Below, piece by piece: positions 12,830-23,809 of a stretch of DNA of 64,000 bases. The position numbers and the translations under genes were made by a program. This DNA is from Viridothelium virens (lineage: Eukaryota; Ascomycota; Dothideomycetes; Trypetheliales; Trypetheliaceae): assembly GCA_010094025.1 (NCBI GenBank), contig ML991815.1:124001-188000 (forward strand). Reading direction: 5' to 3'. The notes under the pieces are model-generated. The model searched no databases. It saw only the letters and a list, made by a program, of their open reading frames with translations, and was not told the DNA's origin. Position 1 is the first letter of the stretch, and each line of letters opens with the position of its first letter.

Positions 12830-13382
12830 GACAGGCGATGAAAAGGCGATGCAGAGGTAACCGGATGCACAGGGTGGCGGCAGAAACGAGTAGGTTCAAC
12901 GGCTCAAAGCGGACAACCTTGGATGAGAACGAGTCTATTTCGGCACAAACTATCCCTGAATAGCTGTTGTAGTGCGAGGGTGGAATGGAGTTGATCTTGT
13001 GTTCAGCTTAATTAGGTGACGCGAATGTGAAGGCGGTCGAAGCTTAGACTGGGCGGCGGAAATTGTACGGATGCGGATGCACGTAAGTGGACTCGTTGCT
13101 AGGATCTATCTATCTGCACATAACAAACATCCAGCTGACCTTGAAATTTCCTCGACACCGCTCTGCATCGGCTGCTCAATATTGCGGAACGCTAAAACAT
13201 GTGGTCTCTTTCAGCTGCCAACACAATCTTGGCTTTTCACACTATCGCTCCTGCGCAGGCCTGATCATCCGCCCTTGTTTGCTCGGCGGAGCAACCCCAC
13301 CACGTTGCCTTTGGATTCGAGTGTCCTTTTGTAAAACCAGTTGACTCCGACCTTCGCCCAGTGTGAAGGCTCTCGGGTTACC
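12830..13382. promoter_or_regulatory. Bidirectional promoter, rpt6 / antiporter, 553 bp
   Basis: The only sequence between two divergent start codons. No certain factor site could be assigned; a GGTGGC hexamer near 12875 only partly resembles the yeast proteasome control element. Confidence 0.5.
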
Positions 13383-16300
13383 ATGGCGGACGAGGACAGA
13401 CCTAGGCCCAGTTCTCGTGATTACGACGAGGTTCAAAGAACTACTGGATCTTCGACACCCTCCGCATTATATAACAGCCAACTGTCTGAAGGACCTCGGA
13501 GAAGACCTCAACCAATACAGACAATTTCAAGCACATATGGTCTGATATGTCCCAAAAAATCGTCGAGGTTGTCGATTAACTTTATCTATTAGGCTCGTTC
13601 ACAGGTTCCATTACTGGACGTCATGTCGCCAGTTCGCCCGAGCCACAACCAAAAACGGCAAAGAAGCCCAGCATGAGTAGGAGAGGCTCTCACGTACAAG
13701 GACCCCACCGTGGACAAGAGTTCTCCGTTGATGACGCCACCTCGGAAGTAGATGAAGACATGGCTCAGACTCGTCTTGCCCGGACCACCTCCAACCAATT
13801 ACGAAGGCAACCCTCGACGATAAGGCGTCGAGGACCACAGGCGCCCCCTCTATCCAGAGTACAATCGAGTACTGACGACCTAAATCGAACCACTGGGGGT
13901 GGACCACCCGTAGGTCCTCAACCAGAAACTGGTGCTGCTCCGCCCTCCTCCAGTGAAGACACTGCTGCTGAGGGCGATGACGAAGATGCGGGTGGAGACG
14001 ATGAAGACGATGGAGAGATAAGCGACGCAGAAAGCTTCACGCTAAAGGATAGACAGCAAGCCATCAACGAGACCCATCCGTTTGGTATTCGCATATGGAA
14101 GCCCGCGTTATATAAGAAAGACCGCTCCGTGCAGAAGAATGCTGAAGGAGACATACACTCCAGCCCAGGAGGATTTGTCAGCGGATGGCTCGTTCTTTTC
14201 AACTTTCTCTGGACCTTGTTGTTCGGCTGGTGGCTGGCTTTGATTGCAGCAATTGGAGGTTTGATCTGCTTCATTTTTGGCCTAGCTCCGGACTGCATTG
14301 CATATGGTCGGGTGTTACTCGGCTTATCCGTCTATATCATCTATCCTTTCGGTAAATTCGTTAGGCTGAATAAGGATGAAGCCTATCTCGAGGAAGATGA
14401 GGGTGAGGGTCGAAGTATCAGTGAATACGAGCAATGGCAAAGCGGTGATATTGAAGAAGGGCGACTATTCTTCGGTCCACCTACCAATATAGATAGGAAT
14501 CTGGTCGGTAGGAGGAGAGATAGTGTAGATTCTGCTGATGAAAGCGCCAGCCTCTTGGGTAGGACAGGCAGAAGCCGGGGTCTCGAGGAGACAACTAACA
14601 AACAGAGGAGAAGATTCTTTGGCCGCGGAAAATGGACAGTGGGCCGGGTAGTATTCTTCATCGTCTTCTACGGACTCCTGACTCCCTTCCTCTTCCTCGT
14701 TTCCGTCATATGCTGGCTCCTAGTATTTCCGATCCCCATGGGAAGAGTAACCCTACTTTTGTTTCGGCATCTTCGGAAACATCCATTGGCCTTGTCTTTT
14801 CATTCAGATACTTCACAAGCCAGGGCTCCAGGCTCTCCATCATCTACTATCCTGCTCTGCACGTACCGAGCCGTAGGTATGAGATACTGGAAGTACACCA
14901 TTGATGGTACCAACATCTTCCTCATCAACCTCCTCGGTATCGTTGCATTTGTTATCTTTGACTACTACGTCCTCGATGAAGCCCTGGGCCTCAAGATCGG
15001 TATCACAAACCCTGGCTTCGTCTTCGTTCTCGCCCTCTTTTCGATCATTCCTCTAGCGTACTTCATTGGCCAAGCTGTGGCATCCATCTCTGCGCAATCG
15101 TCAATGGGTGTAGGCGCAACCATCAATGCTTTCTTCTCCACTGTTGTTGAAGTTTTCCTCTATTGCATCGCACTCAAAGAAGGGAAAGCACAATTAGTGG
15201 AAGGGAGCATCATTGGCAGCATTTTCGCTGGTATTCTGTTCCTACCCGGTCTTTCCATGTGCTTCGGCGCATTAAAGCGCAAGACGCAGCGGTTCAACGT
15301 CAAATCTGCAGGTGTCACCTCAACCATGCTCCTTTTCGCGATTATAGGGTCATTCAGCCCGACCCTATTTTATCAGATATATGGAAGCGTAAGTCCAATT
15401 TGGACAGCATACGATCTCCTCCACTAACAAGAATTGCAGCACGAATTGAATTGCCACCAATGCATCGAGGTGGATCTTGTTGGTGCTGACCGTGACTGTC
15501 GGCGGTGTTACTTTTCCCAGACCCCGGCTATTCATGACCGATTTTATATTGAAGCCATACGTCCGTATATCTGGTTCGCCGCAGTCTGCCTTTTCCTCTC
15601 TTACGTCTTTGGCCTACTGTTCACTCTTCGGACACATGCGGCAGTCATCTGGTCAAATGAACTCGACGAGAAGAAAGTCGAGAGACTGGAGAATTCTGCT
15701 GTTCATATGTCAGCAAGTGGACATTCCGACCCACATAGTGTTCTCACAAGACAACAATCGGCCGGGCTCGTTAATTCAGCGTCTCGGAAAGATATTCGTG
15801 ATTCGGAACTCTACAAACGGATCCTAGGGCAATCATTGAAGCAGGTCGGCCTCGGGTCAGAAATCGGCAACGGTTCAATTGATAAACGCTCCCCTGCTCG
15901 TAGCGGCGACGCGGCTATACCGCATTTGGTCCCACCCCGTAATCATACCGGTGGAGATGTCAGTGGTCATGATCGGAGTCAGACGAGCTTCCCAATTCCC
16001 GGACTCTCAGAGGACGACAACCACCATTTGGTTCGTCAAGTGGCAGAAATGGCAGCGACCGCCGCAGCAGTCGCCACGCGAGACGCAACCAGGGCACCGC
16101 GCAAAGCGTCTCAAATGGCATCTACTGAAGCCACGAAGGATCACAGCCACTCGTCTCATCAACAGAGGCATCCGACATTCCCAGACGATCCAGCCGAGTC
16201 AGTGACTGCAGATACAGGTCACGGAGAGGCTGGGGGTCATGATGCGCCAAACTGGAGCAGAACTAAGAGTGCTGTCATTCTGCTGACAGCTACCATAGCT

Positions 16301-16950
16301 TACGCAATCATTGCCGAAATCCTAGTCAATACTGTCGACACTGTCTTAGACAATGTCGATATTGATGAGAAGTTCCTCGGTATCACATTATTCGCGCTTG
16401 TCCCTAATACGACCGAATTTCTCGTACGTGCCACGAATTCCTGCTAGTCTCTACCTGCTAATAATTCCTTAGAACGCAATCTCATTTGCCATGAATGGTA
16501 ACATCGCCCTTTCTATGGAGATCGGATCTGCATATGCTCTGCAGGTCTGCTTACTCCAAGTTCCTTGCCTTGTTCTCTTCAGCGCTGTATACGGTGGCTT
16601 CATCAATCCCGACGACATCATCGACCATACCTTCAGTAAGCGGCCTTCTATACACACCTGTCGTTGGACTAGACTGACCTTTTCTTCCAGCACTCCTCTT
16701 TCCTCAATGGGACATGGTGACCGTCACCCTTTGCGTTATCCTGCTCACCTACATGTACGGTGAGGGCAAGAGTAATTACTTCAAGGGTAGTATCCTCATT
16801 CTGAGTTACCTTGTCGTCGTCCTTGGTTTCTACTTCAGTTCCTTCAATAACATAGAGGTCATGGGTGTCGATCGTTTCGACACTCTGGCGACGGGTCGCT
16901 CTGAGACTTTCAAGACCATAGGGCAATCAACTCGGGGAAGAGGGTACTGA
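13383..16950 (+). CDS. vnx1: VNX1-type vacuolar cation/H+ antiporter (CaCA superfamily)
   Basis: Five exons: 13383-13539, 13593-15388, 15440-16423, 16473-16635 and 16691-16950, all frame-consistent, giving 1119 aa. The N-terminal about 170 residues are disordered, with acidic runs (EGDDEDAGGDDEDDGE). A YccF-like two-helix segment (FNFLWTLLFGWWLAL) follows, then the first Na/Ca-exchanger half with the conserved GVGATINAFFSTVVEVFLY block, a long hydrophilic loop with His-rich pieces (HSHSSHQQRH), and the second half with ALVPNTTEFLNAISFAMNGNIALSMEIG. These two repeats form the ion path. In yeast Vnx1 exchanges Na+ or K+ for H+ at the vacuole. The gene symbol follows the yeast relative; exact ion preference is not visible. 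Confidence 0.9.
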
Positions 16951-17399
16951 TGTGTGTCATGGGCCGACCGCGGCGAGGAGATAGATTAGATGGAGAGATT
17001 TTCTTCAGATTATTTAGATTGGGTCTGGATTCATCTGTAGATTCAGCAAGGCGCTGTGGGTGTGCTTGGACATGGGTTTGTCTTAGAGCACGTACTCTGC
17101 AGGTCGCAGTGAAATACAAGATGCTGATTTACATGTTCTGTGAAGGCCTTTCGACGAGAACACCTGCCGTTTACCATCCCCGGCTTGGTGTAGCTTCAAG
17201 TTGAGGCATGAAATCTCACCTGATCGACGCTAGCATAAACCTCGAGCTATTCTACCCATCGAAACTTGCAAAGCCACGAAGACCCCAAATACCCGAATCT
17301 ATGTGGGGGGCCCCCTCTCTCAACTCCATACCCACTTGCAACCTCCACCCACCATCTCAATCATCCATCCTTGATCCTCCTACCCAGGCCTCCCCATAA
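16951..17399. other. Intergenic, 449 bp, between convergent genes
   Basis: Holds the 3' ends of the antiporter and hydrolase genes. The right part becomes increasingly C-rich, leading into the first skew island. No gene seen. Confidence 0.5.
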
Positions 17400-18551
17400 C
17401 TACAACTTCCCTGTTTCTCTCTCTAGCCTCTCTTCTCCCTCCCCCTCCCCCTCCCCCTCCAACCCCGTCTCAAAGTCCCCCAGAAACCGCCACCGCACCT
17501 CCTCACCCCAACCCCTCTCCCACCACGCATCCAGCCTCCGCGGAAAGAAATCCAGCACCCCCCTCAGCCACTCATCATGCGCCAGCACGACCAGCACCTC
17601 GGGCGCCGCGTCGAACTCCTTCAGCCCGTCGATCGTCCAGTTCGCCTGCGCCAGGTCGTGCGCGAGGTGCCGCGTCACTGTGTAGAAGGGCTGTGTTGCG
17701 CTGGCGGTTGCGTCTAGGTGGCAGCGGTGGAGGCGCTGGAACGCGGTTCCTGGGCAGGGAGAGGGAGAGAGGCGGGTGCTGGGTTGCGAGTGTGGGTGCA
17801 GGTGTAAGGTGGTGGGGAGGGGGAGATAGGACGTCGGTCGGAATTCGCCGCCGAGGTGGCAGGCGTCGCCTGCCATGAAGATGAAGGTGGGTGGGGTGGA
17901 GGTGGAGGTGGAGGAAGGAGGTGGAGAAGGGGTTGTGCGGGCGAGTCCGCAGAGGTGGCCGATGGTGTGGCCGGGGGTGGAGAGGAGATAGAAAGACCCG
18001 TCGCCGAAGTAGTCGAAGGCGTCGAAACGGCCGATTTTAAGGGGGTTGGGGGAGAAGGAGAGTTCGATGAGGGAACGGTTGGTGAAGTCAGAGTCGCGGA
18101 GGACGGAGTCGGGGTTCGTTGGATAGCCGGGAGTGTAGGTTTGCTTGAAGCCGGGGCCGACGATGACGGAAGTGCTAGATGGGAAGGTGGATGGGTCGCC
18201 AATATGGTCCCAGTGATGATGAGACCATACAATGGCTTCAACATCGGTGAGGGGTATATCGTTTTCGATGAGGATGTCCGATACGTTCTTCTCTACGGTG
18301 ACGGACCAACCCGCTTTTTGAATCATATTGACAATTTTTGGGGCCATGTTGGTCCAGTCTTTAGGCACACCAAGGTCGAAAAGGATCTTACGTTTTGAGG
18401 ATCCATTTGTGATTAAGAAGGAATAGGCCGGACAGGTGAGTTGAGTCTTTCCCGGAACATCTGGTTCGAAGAAGGGATACATTGGCATTTCGATCCATGT
18501 TGTACTGGAGGATAATTCAGTGAGCAGGACAACCTTAGCTACCTCTTCCAA
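17400..18551 (-). CDS. Metallo-beta-lactamase-fold hydrolase (lactonase-like)
   Basis: A single open frame of 383 codons contains the metal-binding motif HHHWDH (HxHxDH, about residues 111-116), the GHTIGHLCG block with a second metal His, and GDACHLGGE with the bridging Asp. This pattern fits the quorum-quenching-lactonase-like branch common in ascomycetes; substrate is unknown. The frame opens at a TTG (18551); no in-frame ATG lies upstream before a stop, the first internal one is at 18488, and an ATG at 18562 is out of frame, separated by what looks like an 11-bp duplication. The true start is therefore unsettled and may be in an unseen upstream exon. The C-terminal third lies in a skew island and is rich in Pro/Ser/Thr and then Glu/Gly (EGEGEGEGEE). 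Confidence 0.82.
   Translation of the reverse strand: MEEVAKVVLLTELSSSTTWIEMPMYPFFEPDVPGKTQLTCPAYSFLITNGSSKRKILFDLGVPKDWTNMAPKIVNMIQKAGWSVTVEKNVSDILIENDIPLTDVEAIVWSHHHWDHIGDPSTFPSSTSVIVGPGFKQTYTPGYPTNPDSVLRDSDFTNRSLIELSFSPNPLKIGRFDAFDYFGDGSFYLLSTPGHTIGHLCGLARTTPSPPPSSTSTSTPPTFIFMAGDACHLGGEFRPTSYLPLPTTLHLHPHSQPSTRLSPSPCPGTAFQRLHRCHLDATASATQPFYTVTRHLAHDLAQANWTIDGLKEFDAAPEVLVVLAHDEWLRGVLDFFPRRLDAWWERGWGEEVRWRFLGDFETGLEGEGEGEGEERLERETGKL
17401..18130. other. GC-skew switch island A
   Basis: On the + strand a C-rich half is followed by a G-rich half, with the switch near 17650. My hand count gives 122 C and 32 G in 17401-17640, against 33 C and 127 G in 17701-17940. A repeated CCCCTC run is seen at 17438-17460. 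It covers the 3' part of the minus-strand hydrolase gene. Confidence 0.85.
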
Positions 18552-18562
18552 ACCTCTTCCAT

Positions 18563-19689
18563 AGAATACACGATCTTCAGGAACAAATCTCGTCTATTCA
18601 ATGTGTGTTGGTGGGCTTAGAAACATCTAGTTTTAAGCTCTGTGGTTGGTGGATTGATGGATTCTTTCAGAGCTCTAGGATTGCTATAATAAAGGACCTG
18701 AAACGTACCTATCAATTATTGAGACGCTGACCGTAGCATCACTCTTGGGGATATTGAGAGGAGGAGCTGGTGTAGGCTCTACTAGGTAAGTAGATGATAA
18801 CATCCTCATGGAATAGAATATAGGGCGTCAACAGGACACTAGAGATAGTCTATCAGATATACCAAGTTACTCTGCTATCCAGAGCCAGTAGGTCTATCTT
18901 TGGTATTTTTGATCATACTGATGACGATATTTATGTTGTTGCTCTTAGCTATTCCCGAAAGGAGAGGGGTTTGCATATTATTAGTCGGGGGTAATTAGCG
19001 CTTGTACCTCCAAACTCAAATGACGATCTCTCGAGCATGATAATGTACGGATAAGGCTCTTCTATGATCTTTGTCAGCTGTTCCATATAACCTCTCCATA
19101 ATTCTCAAATTAGTAGTCAAGAACTCCGCGTGAATCTGCCGACCTCAAAGTATCGAATGCATCCAAGATCACTACGCCTTACAAAGGAATCCAGCTCATA
19201 TAAATGGAAACTCACGCTCAGCGAACTGTACTCTTCATGGGTTATTTCACACGGGGTTGACTCGAAGATCCGTACCTACTGTTGCTTATTGAGCCTTGAA
19301 AAGTTGTTGACTTCTTAATGAAATCTCAGAACAATTGCAACAGTCATATCTGGGCTATCAGACTATCGAACAGATGACCGAACCTGCTTTGATCGGCCGT
19401 AACAAGCAACGCAAGCCTCCCATAGTGACTGATATCATTAAGCTGATTGAGCGTGGCCATAAACATCTAGCAAAATCTACTGACTGCTGGGTTAGTACAA
19501 GTAGTCGCTACGGGGAAGACGCTTACCATTTGGGGATTTCCATTATGTAAAATCGGAATAAGTGCCGCTCAACGCAACTCATGATCATGACCGCGCCGAT
19601 AAATATGCAGTGAACATCAAGGCGTCCCTGAGCAATACAATACAAAGCCCAAAAATGGTCATACAAAAAAGAAGCTCGTCCCGATCAAT
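18563..19689. other. AT-rich gene-free stretch, 1.1 kb
   Basis: Lies between the hydrolase start and the Rab GTPase stop. It is clearly more AT-rich than the hydrolase 3' end. Short open frames on the + strand at 19130-19318 and 19335-19550 encode nothing I recognise. A decayed transposon is possible, but no terminal repeats or transposase motif are visible. Confidence 0.4.
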
Positions 19690-20674
19690 TCAGCAACATT
19701 TCCCCCCTTTCTTTCTCCTCAGGCTCTGCACTTCGGATTCTAGGCCATCAGTTGTTGTGGCCCCTGGAGTGATAGGAAATCCCAACCAGCTTCTTCTCCT
19801 GTCTCCATAGCCGACACGAAAGCTACCGTTGCCGCCATCAGGCAGGTCGAAGTATCCACCAGCATGGCCTTCACTTGCAGGCGTCATGCCCATGGCTTGG
19901 GCCTGCTGGATTTCCAGCTGTTGATTTCGTTGTTCGACCAGTTTTCTGGTAATGACACGGAAGACCTCCTCAACACCCTCTCCATCTCTTGCACTGATTT
20001 CATGACAGCAGTCCCATCCGATATCCTGGCCCCAGAAGCCACTACTTCGGTTGCTATGTGGTGATGCTATTGCCGTCGAAGATGCGGATGCGCTTGCGTT
20101 ACTAAAGCGATGCGGTAGCGAAGGTTGAGGTTGTTGCTGTTGTTGGGTTTGGCTGGGAAAAAGGTTCTCCGCCACGTATGCTATACATCTTTCGAAAGGA
20201 ACCATCCTCTTACTCGGATCCTCAGCCACAACATCGCTCTTGGTGCCTACTACATGCACAATCACGTCGTGTCCGAGGTTTTTCTTCAACTCGAGCAACC
20301 AGCGACCCATTTCAGCAAAGCTTTCGGAGTCCGTGATATCGTAGCATAAGACGGCGGCGTTAGCTCCACGGTAGTATAATTTGGAGATACTACGGAAGCG
20401 TTCCTGGCCGGCGGTATCCCATATTTGAAGTCGAACCACGGTCGAAGTGTCGATATCGATGACGCGTTTGGTCAAGAAGGAGGCGCCGATTGTAGAAGTC
20501 GTCGTTGGTGGTGTGAAGGTATTCTTGACATAGCGATGAACCAAGGAAGTCTTTCCCACGCCTGTAGGATGCTCATTATTATTTGTTATGCCTCTTGGAG
20601 GTCTTTACGGCGGACGATTTGATATTACCTTGCGAGCCGAGGACCACAATCTTGGCTTCGAGGCTGTTGCTCAT
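19690..20674 (-). CDS. Rab-family small GTPase with Gln/Ser-rich insertion
   Basis: Exon 1 (20674-20629) supplies MSNSLEAKIVVLGSQG and exon 2 (20561-19690) continues VGKTSLVHRY after a 67-bp intron (GTAATA..CAG), so the P-loop GSQGVGKTS is split by the intron. WDTAGQERF (G3) and GTKSD (G4) are present, and the protein ends in CC, the usual double-geranylgeranylation signal. At 305 aa it is about 100 residues longer than a standard Rab. The extra length is an insertion with QTQQQQQPQP and Ser/Ala runs (about residues 150-185) between G4 and the ISARDG G5 motif, plus a long C-terminal linker. It is closest in feel to the Rab24/Rab5-like branch; the trafficking step is not assignable. Confidence 0.9.
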
Positions 20675-21700
20675 TGTTGACCGGAGCGTGACGCAACGAT
20701 AGGAAGCGTCGCAAGATCAAAGAAAGGCTGGAACGGAGTAGAGCCGGAGGGCGCAACAAAACATCCGCTTGAGATACATTCGGGCTTGCGCGAGATGTCA
20801 GCGCGGCTTGAGACAAGCTCGCAAGCTGGATAGGGGGACTTTGGGGGTAGACGATTTGTTGAAATGTTTACATCGTTAAATGACGGAGCCTAAGCGGCAG
20901 GGATCATGCAGGTGTTGGCCGCACTTACGCACGTGCAGATAAGCTTAAAAACAGCTGTAGAAGTACCATGCAGTACTTCGTAAATAAGGCACCGAAGGTA
21001 TCATCAGTATAAAAAAGCTACGAGACATGATCTTCCTCTGTCTGCAACCAGCTTATTCGACTCTGGATGATCTGGATAGCAGTGGTAATGGCACCTGATC
21101 TTGGAGTGAAGGTGATTCACTTTCACTCATCATCTTCAGCAAGTCCAGAGTTTCCATTTCTTTTTGGAACATTGATTGGACCGACCCCTATCACCCTCTG
21201 ATGACTCTGCTTGTCAAATTTCTTATGGGAAAGCAGTCCATACTGGAAATTGTCGAGTTGCGGATTGCCCAAAAGAGATACCCCAACGGTGCCAACCACC
21301 GTTTTCGCATACACTAAAATAGGCGTCATGCTAAGCCGAGGCTCGTGCGAACTCCATCCGAAGAGGTTTGCCGGCCACCCCACCGTGCCCACTAACTATC
21401 GCGGCTCTGTTTTGTACCTACTAGATCCCGCCAGTTTCGTAGTGCATCATTATTGGCCTGTGGGGTAGACAGTGCAGTGCAGCGTATGTCTTCGCCATCT
21501 TCTCCATTGCCGGGTGACCGAGATCTGGGCACTCTTCCCGTCACCATTCATCTCTTAGCCGCGGATAACTTTGACTAATGCAAGAGTCTACCATTGTTTG
21601 ATCTTTTTGGTATCTTCAGATTCAATTGTTTCTCCATCTCTCTCTTTTTCCCTCTGTATTTTCCCTTGCTGTTTCATTGTTAGATTAATTTGTCTCCGCC
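20675..21700. promoter_or_regulatory. Divergent upstream region, 1.0 kb
   Basis: Lies between the Rab GTPase and the flavocytochrome gene. A pyrimidine-rich leader (about 21600-21690) directly precedes the flavocytochrome start. No coding sequence or defined site recognised. Confidence 0.5.
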
Positions 21701-23559
21701 ATGAATCGCGAAAGCAATAATACACAGAAGCAAAAGCTCACCGGGGAGCAAATTGCGGAGCATAACTCTCGCGAATCTTGCTGGGTTATCATACATGGCA
21801 AAGCTTACGACGTCACCGAATTCCTGCCTGAGCATCCTGGAGGCCCCAAAATCATTCTCAAGTATGCCGGCAAAGATGCTACGGAAGAGTACGAACCAAT
21901 CCACCCACCAGATACACTCGACAAGTATCTCGATAAGAGCAAGCATCTGGGCGAGGTGGATATGAGCACTGTTGAGAAGGAGGAGAAAGAGGAAGATCCA
22001 GATGAAGAGGAGCGGCAGAAGAGGATAGCAAAGATGCCCATACTCGAGCAATGCTACAATCTTATGGACTTTGAGGCGGTGGCGAAGAATATCATGAAGA
22101 AGACGGCTTGGGCATATTATTCAAGTGGCGCAGATGATGAAATAGTAAAGAATGTCCTTGCCTGAGTCTGCTTGACCAATGTTGACGGCCTTTCTAGACC
22201 ATGAGAGAAAACCATTCCGCCTTCCACAAGATCTGGTTTAGACCTCGGATCCTACAGAATGTCAAGGACATTGACTTCTCCACCTCGATGTTGGGGACCA
22301 AGGTCGACATGCCATTCTATGTCACGGCAACCGCATTGGGAAAACTGGGTAATCCCGAAGGAGAGGTTGTTCTGACGAGAGGCGCACGAAAGCACAACAT
22401 CATCCAGATGATCCCTACTCTGGCCTCATGTTCATTCGATGAGATTCGCGATGCTGCAGAGGAAGGACAGACGCAATGGCTTCAACTCTACGTATGCTAA
22501 GTTGAATCCACCTCTGTCTAGACTCCTTGCTCACATGAAATCTCCAGGTCAACTCAGATCGCAACATCACGAAACGCATCGTGGAACACGCAGAAAAGCG
22601 CGGCTGCAAAGGCCTCTTCATTACCGTCGATGCACCGGTACGCCTTCCCTCCTCCCACTTCCCTTCCTCCCTCTCCCTCTCCCTTTCCCTCCCCCTTCCC
22701 TCCAAACCTCCCTCCTTCGCTAATCTCCCCCTCAACACTATTAACAACTAACCCAACTCGACCCCCTCCCAGCAACTCGGCCGTCGCGAAAAAGACATGC
22801 GCTCCAAATTCTCCGACGTCGGCTCCAACGTGCAGAACTCGGGCGGCGACTCCGTCGACCGCAGCCAAGGCGCCGCACGCGCCATCTCCTCCTTCATCGA
22901 CCCCTCGCTGTCCTGGGACGACCTCCCCTGGTTCCGGTCGATCACGTCGATGCCGATCGTGCTGAAGGGCGTGCAGCGCGTCGAGGACGTCGTGCGCGCC
23001 ATCGAGTCCCGCTGTGTCCAGGGCGTCGTGCTGAGCAACCACGGTGGGCGCCAGCTTGACTTCGCAAGAAGCGGCTTGGAGGTCCTGGCGGAGGTGATGC
23101 CTGTGTTGAGGGAGCGTGGGTGGCAGGATCGGATTGAGATTTTTGTGGATGGCGGGGTGAGACGCGCGACGGACATTATTAAGGCGTTGTGCTTGGGGGC
23201 GAAGGGGGTGGGGATCGGCAGGCCGTTTTTGTATGCGATGAGTGCGTATGGGTTGGCTGGGGTGGATCGGGCGATGCAGGTGAGTTTGGAGATGCGGTCG
23301 TTCTCTATGGGTTGATGAGAGGTGTGCTGACGCAATGTGATAGCTCCTGAAGGACGAAATGGAAATGAATATGAGGTTGATCGGGTGTAGCAGCGTGGAC
23401 CAGCTTAACCCGACTATGGTGGATACCAGAGGTCTGAGCATGCACACCACCGGCGTTCCGAGCGATAACCTGTCGCTGTACAACTACGATCCTCTTGCGG
23501 GACCAAAGGAAAAGGCCGAGGATCCCAGAGGACAGGATGCACCCAAGTCGAAGCTTTAG
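21701..23559 (+). CDS. Cytochrome b5/FMN-dependent 2-hydroxyacid dehydrogenase (L-lactate dehydrogenase-like) with C-terminal SKL
   Basis: Five exons (21701-22144, 22198-22491, 22548-22637, 22773-23279, 23344-23559) give 516 aa. Residues about 10-90 form a cytochrome b5 domain with the haem signature EHPGGP. The rest is the FMN barrel: AWAYYSSGADDE, WLQLY, the flavin-contacting Lys in PIVLKGV, the catalytic His in LSNHGGRQLD, and the phosphate-binding GVGIGRPF. This is the architecture of yeast Cyb2, which oxidises L-lactate and passes electrons to cytochrome c. Unlike Cyb2 there is no mitochondrial presequence; the start is hydrophilic and the protein ends APKSKL, a canonical peroxisomal PTS1. 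Substrate may be lactate, glycolate or another 2-hydroxyacid. Intron 3 is a long polypyrimidine tract inside a skew island. Confidence 0.93.
22638..23290. other. GC-skew switch island B
   Basis: C-rich then G-rich on the + strand, switching near 22970. My hand count gives 81 C and 26 G in 22681-22860, against 23 C and 85 G in 23101-23280. It covers intron 3 and most of exon 4 of the plus-strand flavocytochrome gene. Confidence 0.8.
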
Positions 23560-23809
23560 GTCTATCATGTTTTTGTTTATGCACTGTATATACTGAACCA
23601 CTGTACATCCTGCCGCATAGATAAGTTGAATCTATTGGATAGTCCCATGTTGGGATGGTGCATCGGGATCCTCCAATGCAATTGTCTTGGGCATTTACAG
23701 TACGCCAGTCGCTATCCCTTCCAAAACTTTTTCGGTTCACCAAACAGTCCCGATTCCAATAACCTGCATTGCATAGCCTCATTCATCGTATTCTTCGGTA
23801 GCACGGGGT

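Noticed and set aside
12860-12890. Proteasome-associated control element (Rpn4 site) in the rpt6 promoter
   Set aside because: Only six of nine bases of GGTGGCAAA match, which is not enough, and Rpn4 control outside yeasts is uncertain.
17856-18398. Gly/Glu-rich 180-codon plus-strand frame across the hydrolase gene
   Set aside because: Shadow of the G-rich half of island A; no conserved motif and wrong strand.
18700-19660. Decayed transposon between the hydrolase and Rab genes
   Set aside because: AT-rich and gene-free, but no terminal repeats, target-site duplication or transposase motif could be identified.
22554-23483. 309-codon minus-strand frame across the flavocytochrome gene
   Set aside because: Antisense shadow of a GC-rich coding region; the plus-strand frame contains all catalytic motifs and proper splice sites.
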